Origin: Herpetosiphonaceae bacterium
GTDB taxonomy: Bacteria; Chloroflexota; Chloroflexia; Chloroflexales; Kallotenuaceae
DNA length: 36,263 bases
NCBI GenBank assembly: GCA_013821605.1
Contig: JACDGP010000051.1
Location: 1 to 36,263 of the forward strand
Reading direction: 5' to 3'
Both the position numbers and the translations under genes were made by a program. The notes under the pieces are model-generated. The model did no database searches and was not told the DNA's origin. It saw only the letters and a list, made by a program, of their open reading frames with translations. This document shows, piece after piece, positions 1 through 8,075 of this stretch (the first letter of the stretch is position 1; every line of letters starts with the position of its first letter).

Positions 1-567
1 TTGCGGGAACATGTCGCCGAAATCGGGGTTCTTCGTGCGGCTGCGGTAGCTTGTCCACCAACTGGTGTCCACCGTGAGCTGCATAAGGTTGGTGAGCCGT
101 CCGATCTGCTGGGCACCGGTCGCTTGGCTACTCGGCAATGTGCGAAACTGATCTAGATTGACGGGAGCTGCGCCCTTGGAAACCAGGTACGCGTTGATGA
201 ACGAGAAGTGGCTGATCTCATCCTCGGTATTGTCGTGGATATACTGGTCCATATCCTCATCCAGCGTTGCAAGGGCCTCGGTGTAGGCTGGGTTCCCACT
301 GCCGCCTGGGACTTCGCTGTCTTGGATGCCTCCCAGTTCGTTGTATTGTTGCCACAGATCGCTTTCGAGAATTTCGGCTGCGGCCAGAAACCTGAGAATG
401 TCGATGTCTCCTCGTTTAAGACTGCCACTCTCGCCTTCAGCGAAGGCCGGTAGTCCGTTGGCCAAGAGCGCGGCACCGATGGCTCCTGCTCCTGCTGCCG
501 CGACGCCCGTGCGTAAAAAGGAACGGCGGCTGACCGACGTTTGCGGTGATTGCCCGTTGTCTTTCAT
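1..567 (-). CDS. Tat-exported ferritin-like domain protein (partial, C-terminus outside window)
   Basis: This open frame reads leftwards from ATG at 567 and is still open at base 1, so at least 189 residues are visible. A strong ribosome site (AGGAGG, complement of 571-579) precedes the start. The N-terminus carries a twin-arginine signal (SRRSFLRTG, residues 13-21) followed by an Ala/Gly-rich hydrophobic stretch, so export by Tat is likely. After the signal come helices of ferritin-like character with an acidic residue in AEILESDLW and an ExxH-type motif in DEISHF, the usual di-iron ligands of this fold. Proteins of this kind are often annotated as ferritin-like or desiccation-related; the substrate is unknown. 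It is divergent from the DoxX gene. Family call is from motif recognition; the exact role is not claimed. Confidence 0.8.
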   Translation of the reverse strand, partial: MKDNGQSPQTSVSRRSFLRTGVAAAGAGAIGAALLANGLPAFAEGESGSLKRGDIDILRFLAAAEILESDLWQQYNELGGIQDSEVPGGSGNPAYTEALATLDEDMDQYIHDNTEDEISHFSFINAYLVSKGAAPVNLDQFRTLPSSQATGAQQIGRLTNLMQLTVDTSWWTSYRSRTKNPDFGDMFPQ

Positions 568-655
568 GGGGATCCTCCTTACCTGGTGGTTGGGTCACAT
601 CCTGATCCTTTTTCAGTTTGGATGCACCGCGCCGGTTATACAAGAGGCCATAGTC

Positions 656-692
656 GCGCAGGCGAGGAGACCATAGTCTCTTGCGCCTGCGC
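656..692. repeat. Long imperfect inverted repeat in divergent intergenic region
   Basis: Arms 656-671 and 676-692 pair almost fully: GCGCAGGCG with its complement on the outside, GAGAC/GTCTC on the inside, and a small internal loop, with a 4-base apical loop. It lies between two divergent genes, so it is in neither gene's 3' end and is unlikely to be an ordinary terminator. It could be a 5' UTR structure of the ferritin-like gene or a dispersed palindrome. Confidence 0.5.
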
Positions 693-758
693 CATTAGTC
701 GATGGTGCACGGAATATCCGAGTGGGGAATATTTTTGGGCAGTTTGCGGTATAGGTAG

Positions 759-773
759 GTGAAGTCACTTCAC
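759..773. promoter_or_regulatory. 15-bp perfect palindrome, candidate operator upstream of doxX-like gene
   Basis: GTGAAGT-C-ACTTCAC is a perfect 7-bp inverted repeat around one central base, about 85 bp before the DoxX start. Just upstream are two copies of GGAATAT (711-717 and 726-732) 15 bp apart. The symmetry suggests a dimeric repressor site; the binding protein is unknown. Confidence 0.35.
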
Positions 774-859
774 AGGGCACTGCATGGAGACCAGTGTCCC
801 AACCACACCGCACAGTATTGGCCGGCACACGCCATTCAATCGCATACAGGAGATCGATC

Positions 860-1402
860 ATGAACATGAACGCGCTTGTCCAGCGGCTGCTCCATCCCCC
901 CGTGAACGCACCCGCTGCGGTGATTCTGCTGCGCCTTATGGCCGGCGGCATCTTTCTGTCGGAAGGGATCCTCAAATTCGTGTATCCGAATCAGGGCGTG
1001 GGACGCTTCACCAAGCTCGGGTTTCCGGCCCCGTATCTTACGGCCACCTTTGTTGCCTGGCTAGAGATCATCGGTGGCATCCTTTTGATTCTGGGGTTGT
1101 TCACGAGCCTTATCACGATCCCTTTCATTATTGAGATGATAGTTGCGACTCTATCGACCAAGATCACTCTCTTCTTGGGCACGTACCCGCTCGCACTGCC
1201 GTCGTCACCTCCAACAGTGGGCTTTTGGGCCGTGATGCATGAGGCACGCTCGGAGTATGGGCAGCTCATGACCGTCATCTTTTTGCTGATCGTCGGTCCG
1301 GGCCTCTGGTCGGTGGATGCATATTTGGAACGTAGAAGGAAACCGGAAACGCGGCCGGTCATGAGGTCCGTACCAAGTACTGCGTCGGAGCACGCCCGAT
1401 GA
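860..1402 (+). CDS. DoxX family integral membrane protein
   Basis: I place the start at ATG 860 because AGGAG (848-852) lies seven bases upstream; an in-frame GTG at 794 lacks such a site. The 180-residue product has the DoxX layout: a first helix with LLRLMAGGIFLSEGILKF, the loop GFPAPYLTATFVAWLEIIGG, and further hydrophobic helices, ending in a basic cytoplasmic tail. DoxX-like proteins are small four-helix inner-membrane proteins linked to redox or thiol stress; no substrate can be read from the sequence. The ECF sigma/anti-sigma pair follows on the same strand 137 bp later, so co-regulation is possible. A weak hairpin lies in that gap. Confidence 0.85.
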   Translation: MNMNALVQRLLHPPVNAPAAVILLRLMAGGIFLSEGILKFVYPNQGVGRFTKLGFPAPYLTATFVAWLEIIGGILLILGLFTSLITIPFIIEMIVATLSTKITLFLGTYPLALPSSPPTVGFWAVMHEARSEYGQLMTVIFLLIVGPGLWSVDAYLERRRKPETRPVMRSVPSTASEHAR

Positions 1403-1441
1403 TTGGGGAATAGGCTATATTGCATGCGGGAATACAATGGT

Positions 1442-1473
1442 AAGCGACGCGTCTTTAACGGGATGCGCCGCTT
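1442..1473 (+). terminator. Possible weak hairpin terminator after the DoxX gene
   Basis: Arms AAGCG-n-CGCGTC (1442-1453) and GATGCG-n-CGCTT (1462-1473) pair with one internal mismatch and one G-T wobble around an 8-base loop. No T-run follows, so it may only be a processing or pausing structure. Confidence 0.3.
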
Positions 1474-1539
1474 ATCTCAATGTCAAGGTTCGGCTTTTGG
1501 TTCGGAGCATGATAACCCACCAGCGGCGAGCACAAACGG

Positions 1540-2070
1540 ATGCAGGAACGCACGAAACAGGCACGGTTTGAGGAAGCGGTCTTGCCGCATCTGGATGCTG
1601 CGTACAATGTGGCACGCTGGCTGGTGCGCAATGACCAGGACGCGGAAGATATGGTCCAGGAAGCGGTGATCCGCGCCTTGAAATCATTTGGCGGCTTCTA
1701 TGGCCTGGACGGTAGGGCATGGTTGCTGACGATTGTGCGTAATACCTGCTATACCTGGCTGCAGCGCAACCGTGTGCATGAGCTGGTGACGACACCGTTT
1801 GAAGACGAGATGTATAACCAGGATTGTGACGCTGCTAATCCGGAAACACTGCTGCTGCACAGCGCCAACACGCTGCTGGTCCGGCAGGCCGTGGAAGGCT
1901 TGCCGCTTGCCTTTCGCGAGGTGATCGTCTTGCGCGAACTAGAGGGACTATCGTACAAGGATATTGCGACGGTTACCGGCATTCCCCTAGGGACAGTGAT
2001 GTCGCGGCTGGCCCGTGCTCGGCAGCGGCTGTTGGAGCAGCTGTCGCTGCCCGTGAACAAGGAGTATTAG
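1540..2070 (+). CDS. ECF-type RNA polymerase sigma factor (sigma-70 family)
   Basis: The 176-residue protein has the two-domain ECF layout. Sigma region 2 is seen in AAYNVARWLVRNDQDAEDMV followed by RALKSFGGF and WLLTIVRNTCYTWLQRNR. Region 4 is seen in LPLAFREVIVLRELEGLSYKDIA and GIPLGTVMSRLARARQRL, the helix-turn-helix that reads the -35 element. It directs RNA polymerase to a small regulon, released when its partner anti-sigma factor is inactivated. The anti-sigma gene starts two bases after this stop codon, which suggests translational coupling. The ribosome site is weak. The stimulus is not evident, although the upstream DoxX and ferritin-like genes hint at oxidative stress (inference). 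Confidence 0.93.
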   Translation: MQERTKQARFEEAVLPHLDAAYNVARWLVRNDQDAEDMVQEAVIRALKSFGGFYGLDGRAWLLTIVRNTCYTWLQRNRVHELVTTPFEDEMYNQDCDAANPETLLLHSANTLLVRQAVEGLPLAFREVIVLRELEGLSYKDIATVTGIPLGTVMSRLARARQRLLEQLSLPVNKEY

Positions 2071-2071
2071 C

Positions 2072-2857
2072 GTGAACTGTCAGGATACCCGCATGCTCCT
2101 CGACGGGTATGTCGATGGTGAACTCGATCTTGTCCGGCATCTCGAGATCGAACGCCACCTTCAAACCTGCACAGGATGCGCGCAACGCTATGCCAACTAC
2201 CAAACGTTGCGGAACGCGGTCCGCGGGAGCAGTCTGTATGTCTCAGCACCGCCAGCCTTGCACAAACGTATTCAGGGGTTAGTGGCGCAGAGCAGCGAAC
2301 CTGCACCAAAGCCGCGTAGGCTGTCGCCACGGCTATTGAGGCCGTGGCTCACTGGTGCCATTGCACTGGCTGCGGCGGTACTCTTGGTCTGGGGTACAGT
2401 TCACGGCTGGTCCTGGCCCTTCGTCGATGACCGCGTCACGCAGGACGTTATTGAGGGGCACGTGCGCTCATTAATGGTGACCCATATTGCAGACGTTGCC
2501 TCGTCCGACCAGCATACAGTCAAACCATGGTTTGATGGGAAGCTCGACTTTTCACCACCCGTGGAAGATTTGGCGGATCAGGGCTACCCGCTGGTAGGTG
2601 GACGTCTGGATTACCTAGACAGCCGGTCGGTCGCGGCGTTGGTATACCAGCGCCGGAAGCATGTCATTAATCTCTTTATCTGGCCGTCAGGTGACGGCGA
2701 TCGAGCGACAACGAGCGTGACGCGCCAGGGCTATTATCTGGTGCATTGGACCCGATCAGGAATGACCTATTGGGCGGTATCCGATCTTAACATCGACGAG
2801 CTCCAAGCATTCAGCCACCTCATTCAACAGCGCGTAGCACCAAGCTCCACGCCTTAA
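2072..2857 (+). CDS. Membrane anti-sigma factor with N-terminal zinc-finger (zf-HC2/ZAS) domain
   Basis: The start is GTG 2072, one base after the sigma factor stop. Residues 1-45 hold the ZAS motif: an early Cys (MNCQD), then His and CxxC in HLEIERHLQTCTGCAQRY. A single hydrophobic helix near residues 88-112 (LTGAIALAAAVLLVWGTV) predicts a cytoplasmic sigma-binding head and an exported C-terminal domain of about 150 residues. That C-terminal part resembles the sensor part of other transmembrane anti-sigma factors of this type. It should sequester the upstream ECF factor at the membrane. Length (261 aa) is usual for this group. Confidence 0.88.
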   Translation: MNCQDTRMLLDGYVDGELDLVRHLEIERHLQTCTGCAQRYANYQTLRNAVRGSSLYVSAPPALHKRIQGLVAQSSEPAPKPRRLSPRLLRPWLTGAIALAAAVLLVWGTVHGWSWPFVDDRVTQDVIEGHVRSLMVTHIADVASSDQHTVKPWFDGKLDFSPPVEDLADQGYPLVGGRLDYLDSRSVAALVYQRRKHVINLFIWPSGDGDRATTSVTRQGYYLVHWTRSGMTYWAVSDLNIDELQAFSHLIQQRVAPSSTP

Positions 2858-2895
2858 ACAGAACAGGACGGCTCAGCACATTGATCGTCTTGGCA

Positions 2896-2922
2896 TCGGA
2901 AGCCGATCTGGTCGGCTTCCGA
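2896..2922. terminator. Bidirectional hairpin between convergent genes
   Basis: An 11-bp perfect stem (TCGGAAGCCGA, 2896-2906, with 2912-2922) and a 5-base loop sit between the convergent anti-sigma gene and the maleylpyruvate-isomerase-like gene. No clear T-run follows on either strand, but position and stem strength fit a shared transcription end. Confidence 0.5.
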
Positions 2923-2940
2923 CTGCACGGAGTACATGTT

Positions 2941-3531
2941 TTATGGCTGCCGACCGGTTAATCCCAGTAATCGGGATTGTAAATCGGCATCTTCCGGGAC
3001 TTCAACTTTGGGACCAAACACACCGATGGCGCGCCACTCCTCGGCATGCGGGCTTATTTCATCCCATAAGCCGTGCACCAAATCGTGCGGCAGCCTAGTG
3101 TCGGCACCGATCACCTTGGCAATATCATGAGCGCGCAGACCCCGGAATCCGTTGATCTGCCAAAAATACTCGCGCGCGGGATAGTCACCGAACGAGCAGT
3201 GGACGGTACGCTCGGGGTCGTCGAGCGCCTGCGCCGCAGCACACGCTGCTGCCACAAGCTTGGCAAAACTGCCTTTGGGATCGTCGCCCAAGAGATCACC
3301 TTTAAAGTTGTCCTGGCCGGCCTCGTCCATCGTTTTCCCGGCCAGCATGTCCGGCACCCAGGCATCGTCGTAGGCGTGGTAGTTAATGATCTCCCGCAAC
3401 GTTACTTTGCGGCTTGGGTCGCGCGTAGCAAACTCTGGCGGCATCTCCATAGCCCATTGATCATCTCGAATCTGATCAACGACCTTGTTTAAGGTGCGAT
3501 CGGCCAACACAAAGACGTCTGATTCTTTCAT
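2941..3531 (-). CDS. DinB/mycothiol maleylpyruvate isomerase-like (MDMPI_N, TIGR03086-like) protein
   Basis: The 196-residue protein begins at ATG 3531 with AGGAG six bases upstream. Its N-terminal half resembles the MDMPI N-terminal/DinB four-helix fold: a D-x-x-W segment (RDDQWAMEMPP), the LREIINYHAYDDAWVPDMLAG helix carrying a candidate metal-binding His, and LPHDLVHGLWDEI near residue 150 with further His residues. Members bind a divalent metal and many are annotated only as metal-binding proteins. The thiol cofactor and substrate are unknown. It stands alone, convergent with the anti-sigma gene and divergent from the xisHI region. The superfamily call is fairly sure; enzymatic function is not claimed. 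Confidence 0.7.
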   Translation of the reverse strand: MKESDVFVLADRTLNKVVDQIRDDQWAMEMPPEFATRDPSRKVTLREIINYHAYDDAWVPDMLAGKTMDEAGQDNFKGDLLGDDPKGSFAKLVAAACAAAQALDDPERTVHCSFGDYPAREYFWQINGFRGLRAHDIAKVIGADTRLPHDLVHGLWDEISPHAEEWRAIGVFGPKVEVPEDADLQSRLLGLTGRQP

Positions 3532-3718
3532 CAGTTGCTCCTTACCTAACGCGGCATTCAGTCACTCCTAGCGCCGACGACTGGGACCGGAAAGATGAGC
3601 CTATAATGAGGCGGCGGCACAACCCTACATTAGCATAGATGTTCTTGCGAATCAAGCTCTCTCCGCGACTTTGCATTAGCTGTGGAACTTTGTTTAGGGC
3701 CATACCTGCTTCTCCACC

Positions 3719-3729
3719 TGGTATATAAT
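3719..3729 (+). promoter_or_regulatory. Candidate -10/extended -10 promoter for xisHI
   Basis: TATAAT matches consensus at 3724-3729, and an overlapping TGG-TATATA (3719-3727) fits an extended -10. No convincing -35 lies 16-18 bp upstream. It is 40 bp before the xisH GTG. Confidence 0.4.
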
Positions 3730-3768
3730 TGCCTCCTAGCGATACTATCAACATGCGAGGTAAGCGTT

Positions 3769-3960
3769 GTGCCTGCGAGAGATGTCTACCACGACGCGGT
3801 AAAATCAGCGCTTGTGAAAGATGGGTGGACGATCACGCACGATCCCTATACGATAGCCTTTGGGCAGAGGGCAGTCTTTGTCGATCTTGGAGCCGAACGA
3901 GTGCTTGCTGCTGAGAAAGGCAGTGAGAAAATTGAGGAAATTGTGATATGGAAACGCTAA
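3769..3960 (+). pseudogene. xisH: xisH remnant, internally deleted
   Basis: From GTG 3769 the frame encodes only 63 residues. The start (PARDVYHDAVKSALVKDGWT, then FVDLGAERVLAAEKG) is a clear XisH N-terminus. XisH proteins are normally about 135-140 residues. Here the match breaks off just before the segment that usually carries the AVEIKSF-like motif of the restriction-endonuclease-like core, and resumes with EEIVIWKR, which looks like the family's C-terminal end. The simplest reading is an in-frame internal deletion of about 70 codons that removed the core. XisH and XisI were first named as excision-controlling factors of the cyanobacterial fdxN element and occur widely in Chloroflexota and Cyanobacteria. 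The last codons overlap the xisI start by 13 bases, the usual arrangement. Confidence 0.75.
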
Positions 3961-4283
3961 CAACGTACCGCACCATTATCCGCAAGTTACTGCAACACTA
4001 TGCTACCTACCAACCGGCACGTGGCGAGATCGAGATTGAAACGATTCTTGATGAAACGAATGACCATTATGAACTAATGTATACGGGATGGAATGGTCCA
4101 TACCGTCTCCACGGCAGCGTCCTGCACCTTGATATCCGCAATGGGAAAGTTTGGATTCAATACGATGGAACCGAGGAAGGCATTGCGGAAGAACTGGTCG
4201 CGGCTGGCATTCCGCGTGACCAGATTGTGCTGGCGTTTAAGGCCCCAGACATTCGCCCCTACACAGATTTTGCAGTGGCATAG
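3948..4283 (+). CDS. xisI: XisI family protein
   Basis: The 111-residue product has the full XisI length and signature: YRTIIRKLLQHYA at the N-terminus, LMYTGWNGPYRLHGSVLHLDI, KVWIQYDGTEEGIAEELVAAG and the ending IPRDQIVLAFKAPDIRPYTDFAVA. XisI is the usual partner of XisH, and the ATG at 3948 lies inside the last codons of xisH. Since xisH here has lost its centre, xisI may be an orphan. Molecular function is not established for the family beyond its association with element excision in heterocystous cyanobacteria. Confidence 0.9.
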   Translation: METLTTYRTIIRKLLQHYATYQPARGEIEIETILDETNDHYELMYTGWNGPYRLHGSVLHLDIRNGKVWIQYDGTEEGIAEELVAAGIPRDQIVLAFKAPDIRPYTDFAVA

Positions 4284-4423
4284 GAACGATTCACGCTCGG
4301 TACAGCTGATGTTTACCCACATCCCTATGGGCCCTCGAAGGTGTGGTGGGGTATTGAGGTGACGCTGAACACTCCCGCTGTGTGCTAGCATCGTTGTATG
4401 AGACTGTCGATTGAGGAAACGGT

Positions 4424-4975
4424 ATGAGTGCAGTAGCGCAACAGGTGATGACTGCGGAGGCTTTCTGGCAGATGCAAGAGACCGATTTGCAGCGCGATTT
4501 GATACGTGGGGAGATGATTGAGCGTATGCCACCGGGCGGACAACATGGCGCCATTGCGTCGGAATTGAATGCACAGTTACGGACATGGGCAAAGACTGGC
4601 GCAAAAGGCTGTGTCGGTGTTGAGTCAGGATTTATTTTGGCACGCAATCCAGATACGGTTCGTTCGCCCGACATCTTTTATGTCCGTGCGGATCGTATTC
4701 CAGAAACAGGTATTCCTGAAGGTTTTTGGGAACTTGCACCTGATCTGGCAGTCGAAGTTGTATCGCCAAGTGAAAGCGCTGCGGATGTACGTGACAAAGT
4801 CCGAGATTATTTAGCTGCTGGAACACAACTGATGTGGGTGATCTATCCGCGCAGTCGCGAAGTGATTGTACATACGCCGGATGGACTAGCAAAAACGTAC
4901 AGCCAACATGATGAGTTGACAGGCGCTGAGGTTTTACCAAACTTTATGTGTGTGGTTGCAAGCCTCTTTGAGTAA
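4424..4975 (+). CDS. Uma2 family (DUF820) restriction-endonuclease-like protein
   Basis: The 183-residue protein is a typical Uma2 protein. It shows MTAEAFWQMQETD at the N-terminus, the GEMIERMPPGGQHGAIASELNAQL block, a V-G-V-E-S-G-F core strand, the RSPDIFYVRADRIP strand with catalytic-type Asp, and EVVSPSESAADVRDKVRDYLAAG followed by MWVIYPRSREVIVHTP. These correspond to the PD-(D/E)XK nuclease fold (the E-V-V acidic residue and the downstream K in the helix). Uma2 proteins are very numerous in Chloroflexota and Cyanobacteria and are associated with mobile elements, but no biological target is established. It ends 34 bp before DGR target 1 on the same strand and could share a transcript with it. 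Confidence 0.9.
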   Translation: MSAVAQQVMTAEAFWQMQETDLQRDLIRGEMIERMPPGGQHGAIASELNAQLRTWAKTGAKGCVGVESGFILARNPDTVRSPDIFYVRADRIPETGIPEGFWELAPDLAVEVVSPSESAADVRDKVRDYLAAGTQLMWVIYPRSREVIVHTPDGLAKTYSQHDELTGAEVLPNFMCVVASLFE

Positions 4976-5009
4976 TCAGTCCTATCGCGTCATTGTCTGG
5001 GGAACCCAT

Positions 5010-7978
5010 ATGTCTGATGACCTCGCACGTCGCATCCAACGCCAGCTTGAGTCGTTCACCGAAGGCGATACCGATGCCGATGGCTTTGCCCGGTCCATCG
5101 TCAACCTGCGCTCGAAGTTCAGTGTCGAGGCGGTGGATGCTGCGCTGCGGGCCAAGCAGGAGGCTGCCAGCGACCCTGCTGTACGCGACCTCCTAGCTTC
5201 GGTCCTCACTGCGCCAACTGCTGCCGCACGGACAAACGGCCAGCACATCGGCGGCCACGCCCAGATCGGGGTTGCAGTCGGGAATTCGGTTGATGGCAAT
5301 GTGATCGCGCCGCTCTTCAGTGGCGCCGGCCAGGGCAACTACATGGCGGGTGTGATCAATGTGTACGGCGCGCCACCCGGCCAACAGGCCAACTATGGCG
5401 CCGCGCTCCGCCGGTACCTGGAACATCTGTATGCGAGCCATGCGACGCTTGACTTGCGCGGCATCGACGACCGGCCCATGGATATGCCGCTGAGCGAACT
5501 CTTCGTCTCGCTCGATCTGCATGAGCCGCCGATCGAGGAACTGCGGGGACGCGGTGCGCTGCGGCAATTCATAGAAAAGGTTCGCCAGGTGGTGACGCAC
5601 GAGGCGAGGGAGCCAGTTGAGCCGCGAGAGCGACAGAAGGCCGTCACGTGGTCGTATGCCCTGCGTCAGCCGCGGCTCGCGGTGATTGGCACCCCCGGCA
5701 GCGGAAAAACGACACTGTTGCATTACACCACAATCCGTTTAGCCGAGGCGCTCGCGCGCGACGAGGATGATCGGCTGGCCGATTTGGGATTATTGGGCGC
5801 TCCCCCGGTGCCGCTGCTGCTGCCGCTGCGTGAACTAGGTGCATACCTTCAGGAAGGCACGTTGCGCGAAACCAGCGCACCCCGCCCACGCCTGCTGCTG
5901 ATTGCCTGGCGAACTACTACGCGGGCTTCGATCTCGATCTGCCCGCCGACTTCTTCAATCGCCTGTGCGACGCGGGTCGGGCGATCCTGCTGCTCGATGG
6001 CTTGGACGAAGTCGCACGCAAAACGGATCGCGCGTTTGTTAGTGGTATCGTACGGGAGTTTGTGCAGCGCTACCGGCAGTGCCGCTGCGTCGTGACTTCG
6101 CGCATCGCAGCGTATCAGGATGATGCACGCATCGAGGCCGATTTTCGTGTCTGCACCGTCGCCGATTTGAGTGCCGACCAGCAGCAGCGCTTCATCGCCA
6201 ACTGGAGTCGTAGTCTGTACCGCCTGATCAAGCCGCAGGCTACTGCCGATCAGCAGCGTCAGGAGGCCGAACGCTACACGCGTGAACTCTGGGAGGCACT
6301 CGAACAGAACGAGCAGGTGCGAGGGTTGGCCGTCAATCCGCTGCTCCTGACCGTGATCTGTGTGATCTACTATAACAATTATGTGTTGCCGGAAGACCGG
6401 GCGGCGCTGTACGAAGAGTGTGTCGAGGTGCTGCTGCGTGGCGGTCGCGGCAAGGCCGACCGAGCCGGTCAACAGCGGCTGGAGTACGCCGGAACATCCG
6501 GCCTTAGCATGGGCCTCAATCCCAAGCGCGAACTGCTGGCGGCGGTCGCGTATACGATGCATCAACGTGGTGAGGACGGTCAACTTGTGAGCCGTGATGA
6601 GTTGATTGCGATGGTCGCCGACCACCTCCACCACCAGAGTGATGCGCGTGACGCCGCACGCAGCTTTGTTGATGAGCTTCCCGTCCATATTGGCCTGCTC
6701 GACGAGCGCGAGCCTGATCGCTTCGCCTTCAGCCACCTGTCATTTCAAGAGTTTCTAGCAGCGCGCCACGTCGCTGAGACGGATCGCTGGTCGGAATTGC
6801 TCGATCACTACAGCGACCCACGCTGGCGCGAGGTGATCCTCCTGTGTGCGGGGCATCTCAGCCGCGAGCGCTGCTGGCGCTTTCTTGGGCAGTTGATCGA
6901 TCGTGGTTCGACGCCGAGCGAGCATGCCGTGGCGCTTGAACTGGCGACGGCGGCACTGGTGGAATTGGAGCGCTTCAAAGGCCAGGGACCGCTCGCGGAT
7001 CGTCTGCGCGCCGATGCCCTCGCGATTGTGGAAGCGCCGGACCCTGCTGTGACTGCACGTGCGCGCGTGACGGGCGGGATTGTCCTGGCGCGCGTCGGTG
7101 ATCCCCGTCCGGGCGTGTACACATTGCCGCCGTCAATGATCGAGGTTGGCGGTGGAGCGTTCGTGATCGGCCTGACCGCGCAGGAAGTGGCACGGCTGCC
7201 GAAGGATGAGCAGGAGTATTTTGGTGGTGCCGTAAATGAGCAGCCGGTGACGGTCAGGTCCTTCGCACTTGCCAGGTATCCGGTGACCAATGCGCAGTTC
7301 AAGCTGTTTATGGAGGACCATGGCTACGATCCGGATGCCCCGTGGTGGGAGCGGGCCGGACGAGCTTGGCGACAACGTGATGATGCGGCAGATCCACGCC
7401 TGCAGGTGTGGCAGCAGCGCAGGCGCAAAGATCAACCGGAGTTTTGGGAGGACCAGCGCTTCGGGAGCGCACGGCCCAACCATCCGGTGGTGGGGATCAG
7501 TTGGTATGAGGCACAGGCCTTCTGCCGGTGGCTGACGCAGCAGCGGAGGTACAATCCGAACGGGATCGTCTACCGCTTGCCGACGGAAGCCGAGTGGGAG
7601 TGGGCGGCGCGTGGACCTGAGCGACGGATGTACCCGTGGGGGCGGGAGGAACCGGAGGGGGACCGAGCGAACTACGGGCAGACCTCCAGCGGCACGACGG
7701 CAGTGGGATGTTTCCCTGGGGGTGCGACGCCGGAAGGTGTGCTGGACCTAGCGGGGAATGTCTGGGAGTGGACGTGCAGCGTGTATGGGTCGTATCCATA
7801 TGATCCGGGTGATGGGCGCGAGCAGCCGACAGAGATTGCGCAAAAACACTTTACACTTCGCGGCGGTTCCTGGTTCGACGATCCGATCGACCTCCGCTCG
7901 GCCTACCGTCTCCTCAACTCGCCCGGTTTCCGGTTCTACTATGTTGGTTTTCGGCTTGCCACGCACCTTCCAGTGTAA
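5010..7978 (+). CDS. DGR target 1: NACHT NTPase with C-terminal FGE-like (C-type lectin fold) variable domain, frameshifted
   Basis: The start is ATG 5010 (MSDDLARRIQRQ), matching the start of target 2. A full product would be about 989 residues: helical N-terminus (1-60), a Gly/Val-rich motif (HAQIGVAVGNSVDGNV, about 85-100), a conserved YLEHLYASHATLDLRGI block, Walker A GTPGSGKT (227-234), Walker [10 protein letters not shown], a STAND-type helical region, and an FGE-sulfatase-like domain ([35 protein letters not shown]) ending in the variable repeat. The frame breaks near 5892-5902. Upstream (from 5010) and downstream (to 7978) halves lie in different frames, both open, and one base inserted around CTGCTGCTGATT restores LLDCLANYY. 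NACHT proteins are oligomerising NTPases of conflict and signalling systems. The FGE-like end is expected to be a ligand-binding display domain rather than a sulfatase activator, because it holds VR1. The break may be a real mutation or a sequence error. Confidence 0.88.
7859..7967 (+). repeat. DGR variable repeat VR1 (3' end of target 1)
   Basis: This 109-bp stretch aligns without gaps to the template repeat at 9571-9679. I count 18 differences: 17 fall at template adenines, and one is G to T at 7898. The first 15 bp and the last 25 bp (GTTGGTTTTCGGCTTGCCAC and following) are identical in template and both variable repeats. In the protein, Asn-rich template codons read as W-F-D-D-P-I-D-L, A-Y-R-L-L-N and G-F-R-F-Y-Y, followed by the constant VGFRLATH end. 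Adenine-directed change is the signature of DGR mutagenic homing, so VR1 has been diversified by the adjacent retroelement. Confidence 0.96.
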
Positions 7979-8012
7979 AGTGTTCTGCGTTCTGAAACCC
8001 TGTGTCCTGATC
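7968..8012 (+). repeat. Direct repeat flanking VR1 on the 3' side (copy 1)
   Basis: The 45 bp after VR1, including the last codons and stop of target 1, match 12915-12959 after VR2 with two mismatches. The template repeat lacks this flank. The homology therefore marks duplication of the target genes, or a conserved 3' element needed at the variable sites. Confidence 0.8.
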
Positions 8013-8075
8013 TGTAGATCGGTTGCGGTTACGTGTTGAGCAATATCCAGGATAGAATAGTGGCCGTATGGTCGC

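Noticed and set aside
3542-3754. 70-codon - strand frame between the MDMPI-like gene and xisH
   Set aside because: No ribosome site, atypical composition, and it covers the xisH promoter region.
5849-6736. Open 295-codon frame on the - strand inside DGR target 1
   Set aside because: It is antisense to the NACHT coding region, low in protein-like composition, and has no ribosome site; it is a shadow of GC-biased codons.
7100-7978. Calling the FGE domain a true formylglycine-generating sulfatase activator
   Set aside because: The domain ends in a DGR variable repeat and is fused to a NACHT NTPase with no sulfatase near. This C-type-lectin-like fold is a common DGR scaffold, so a display role fits better.
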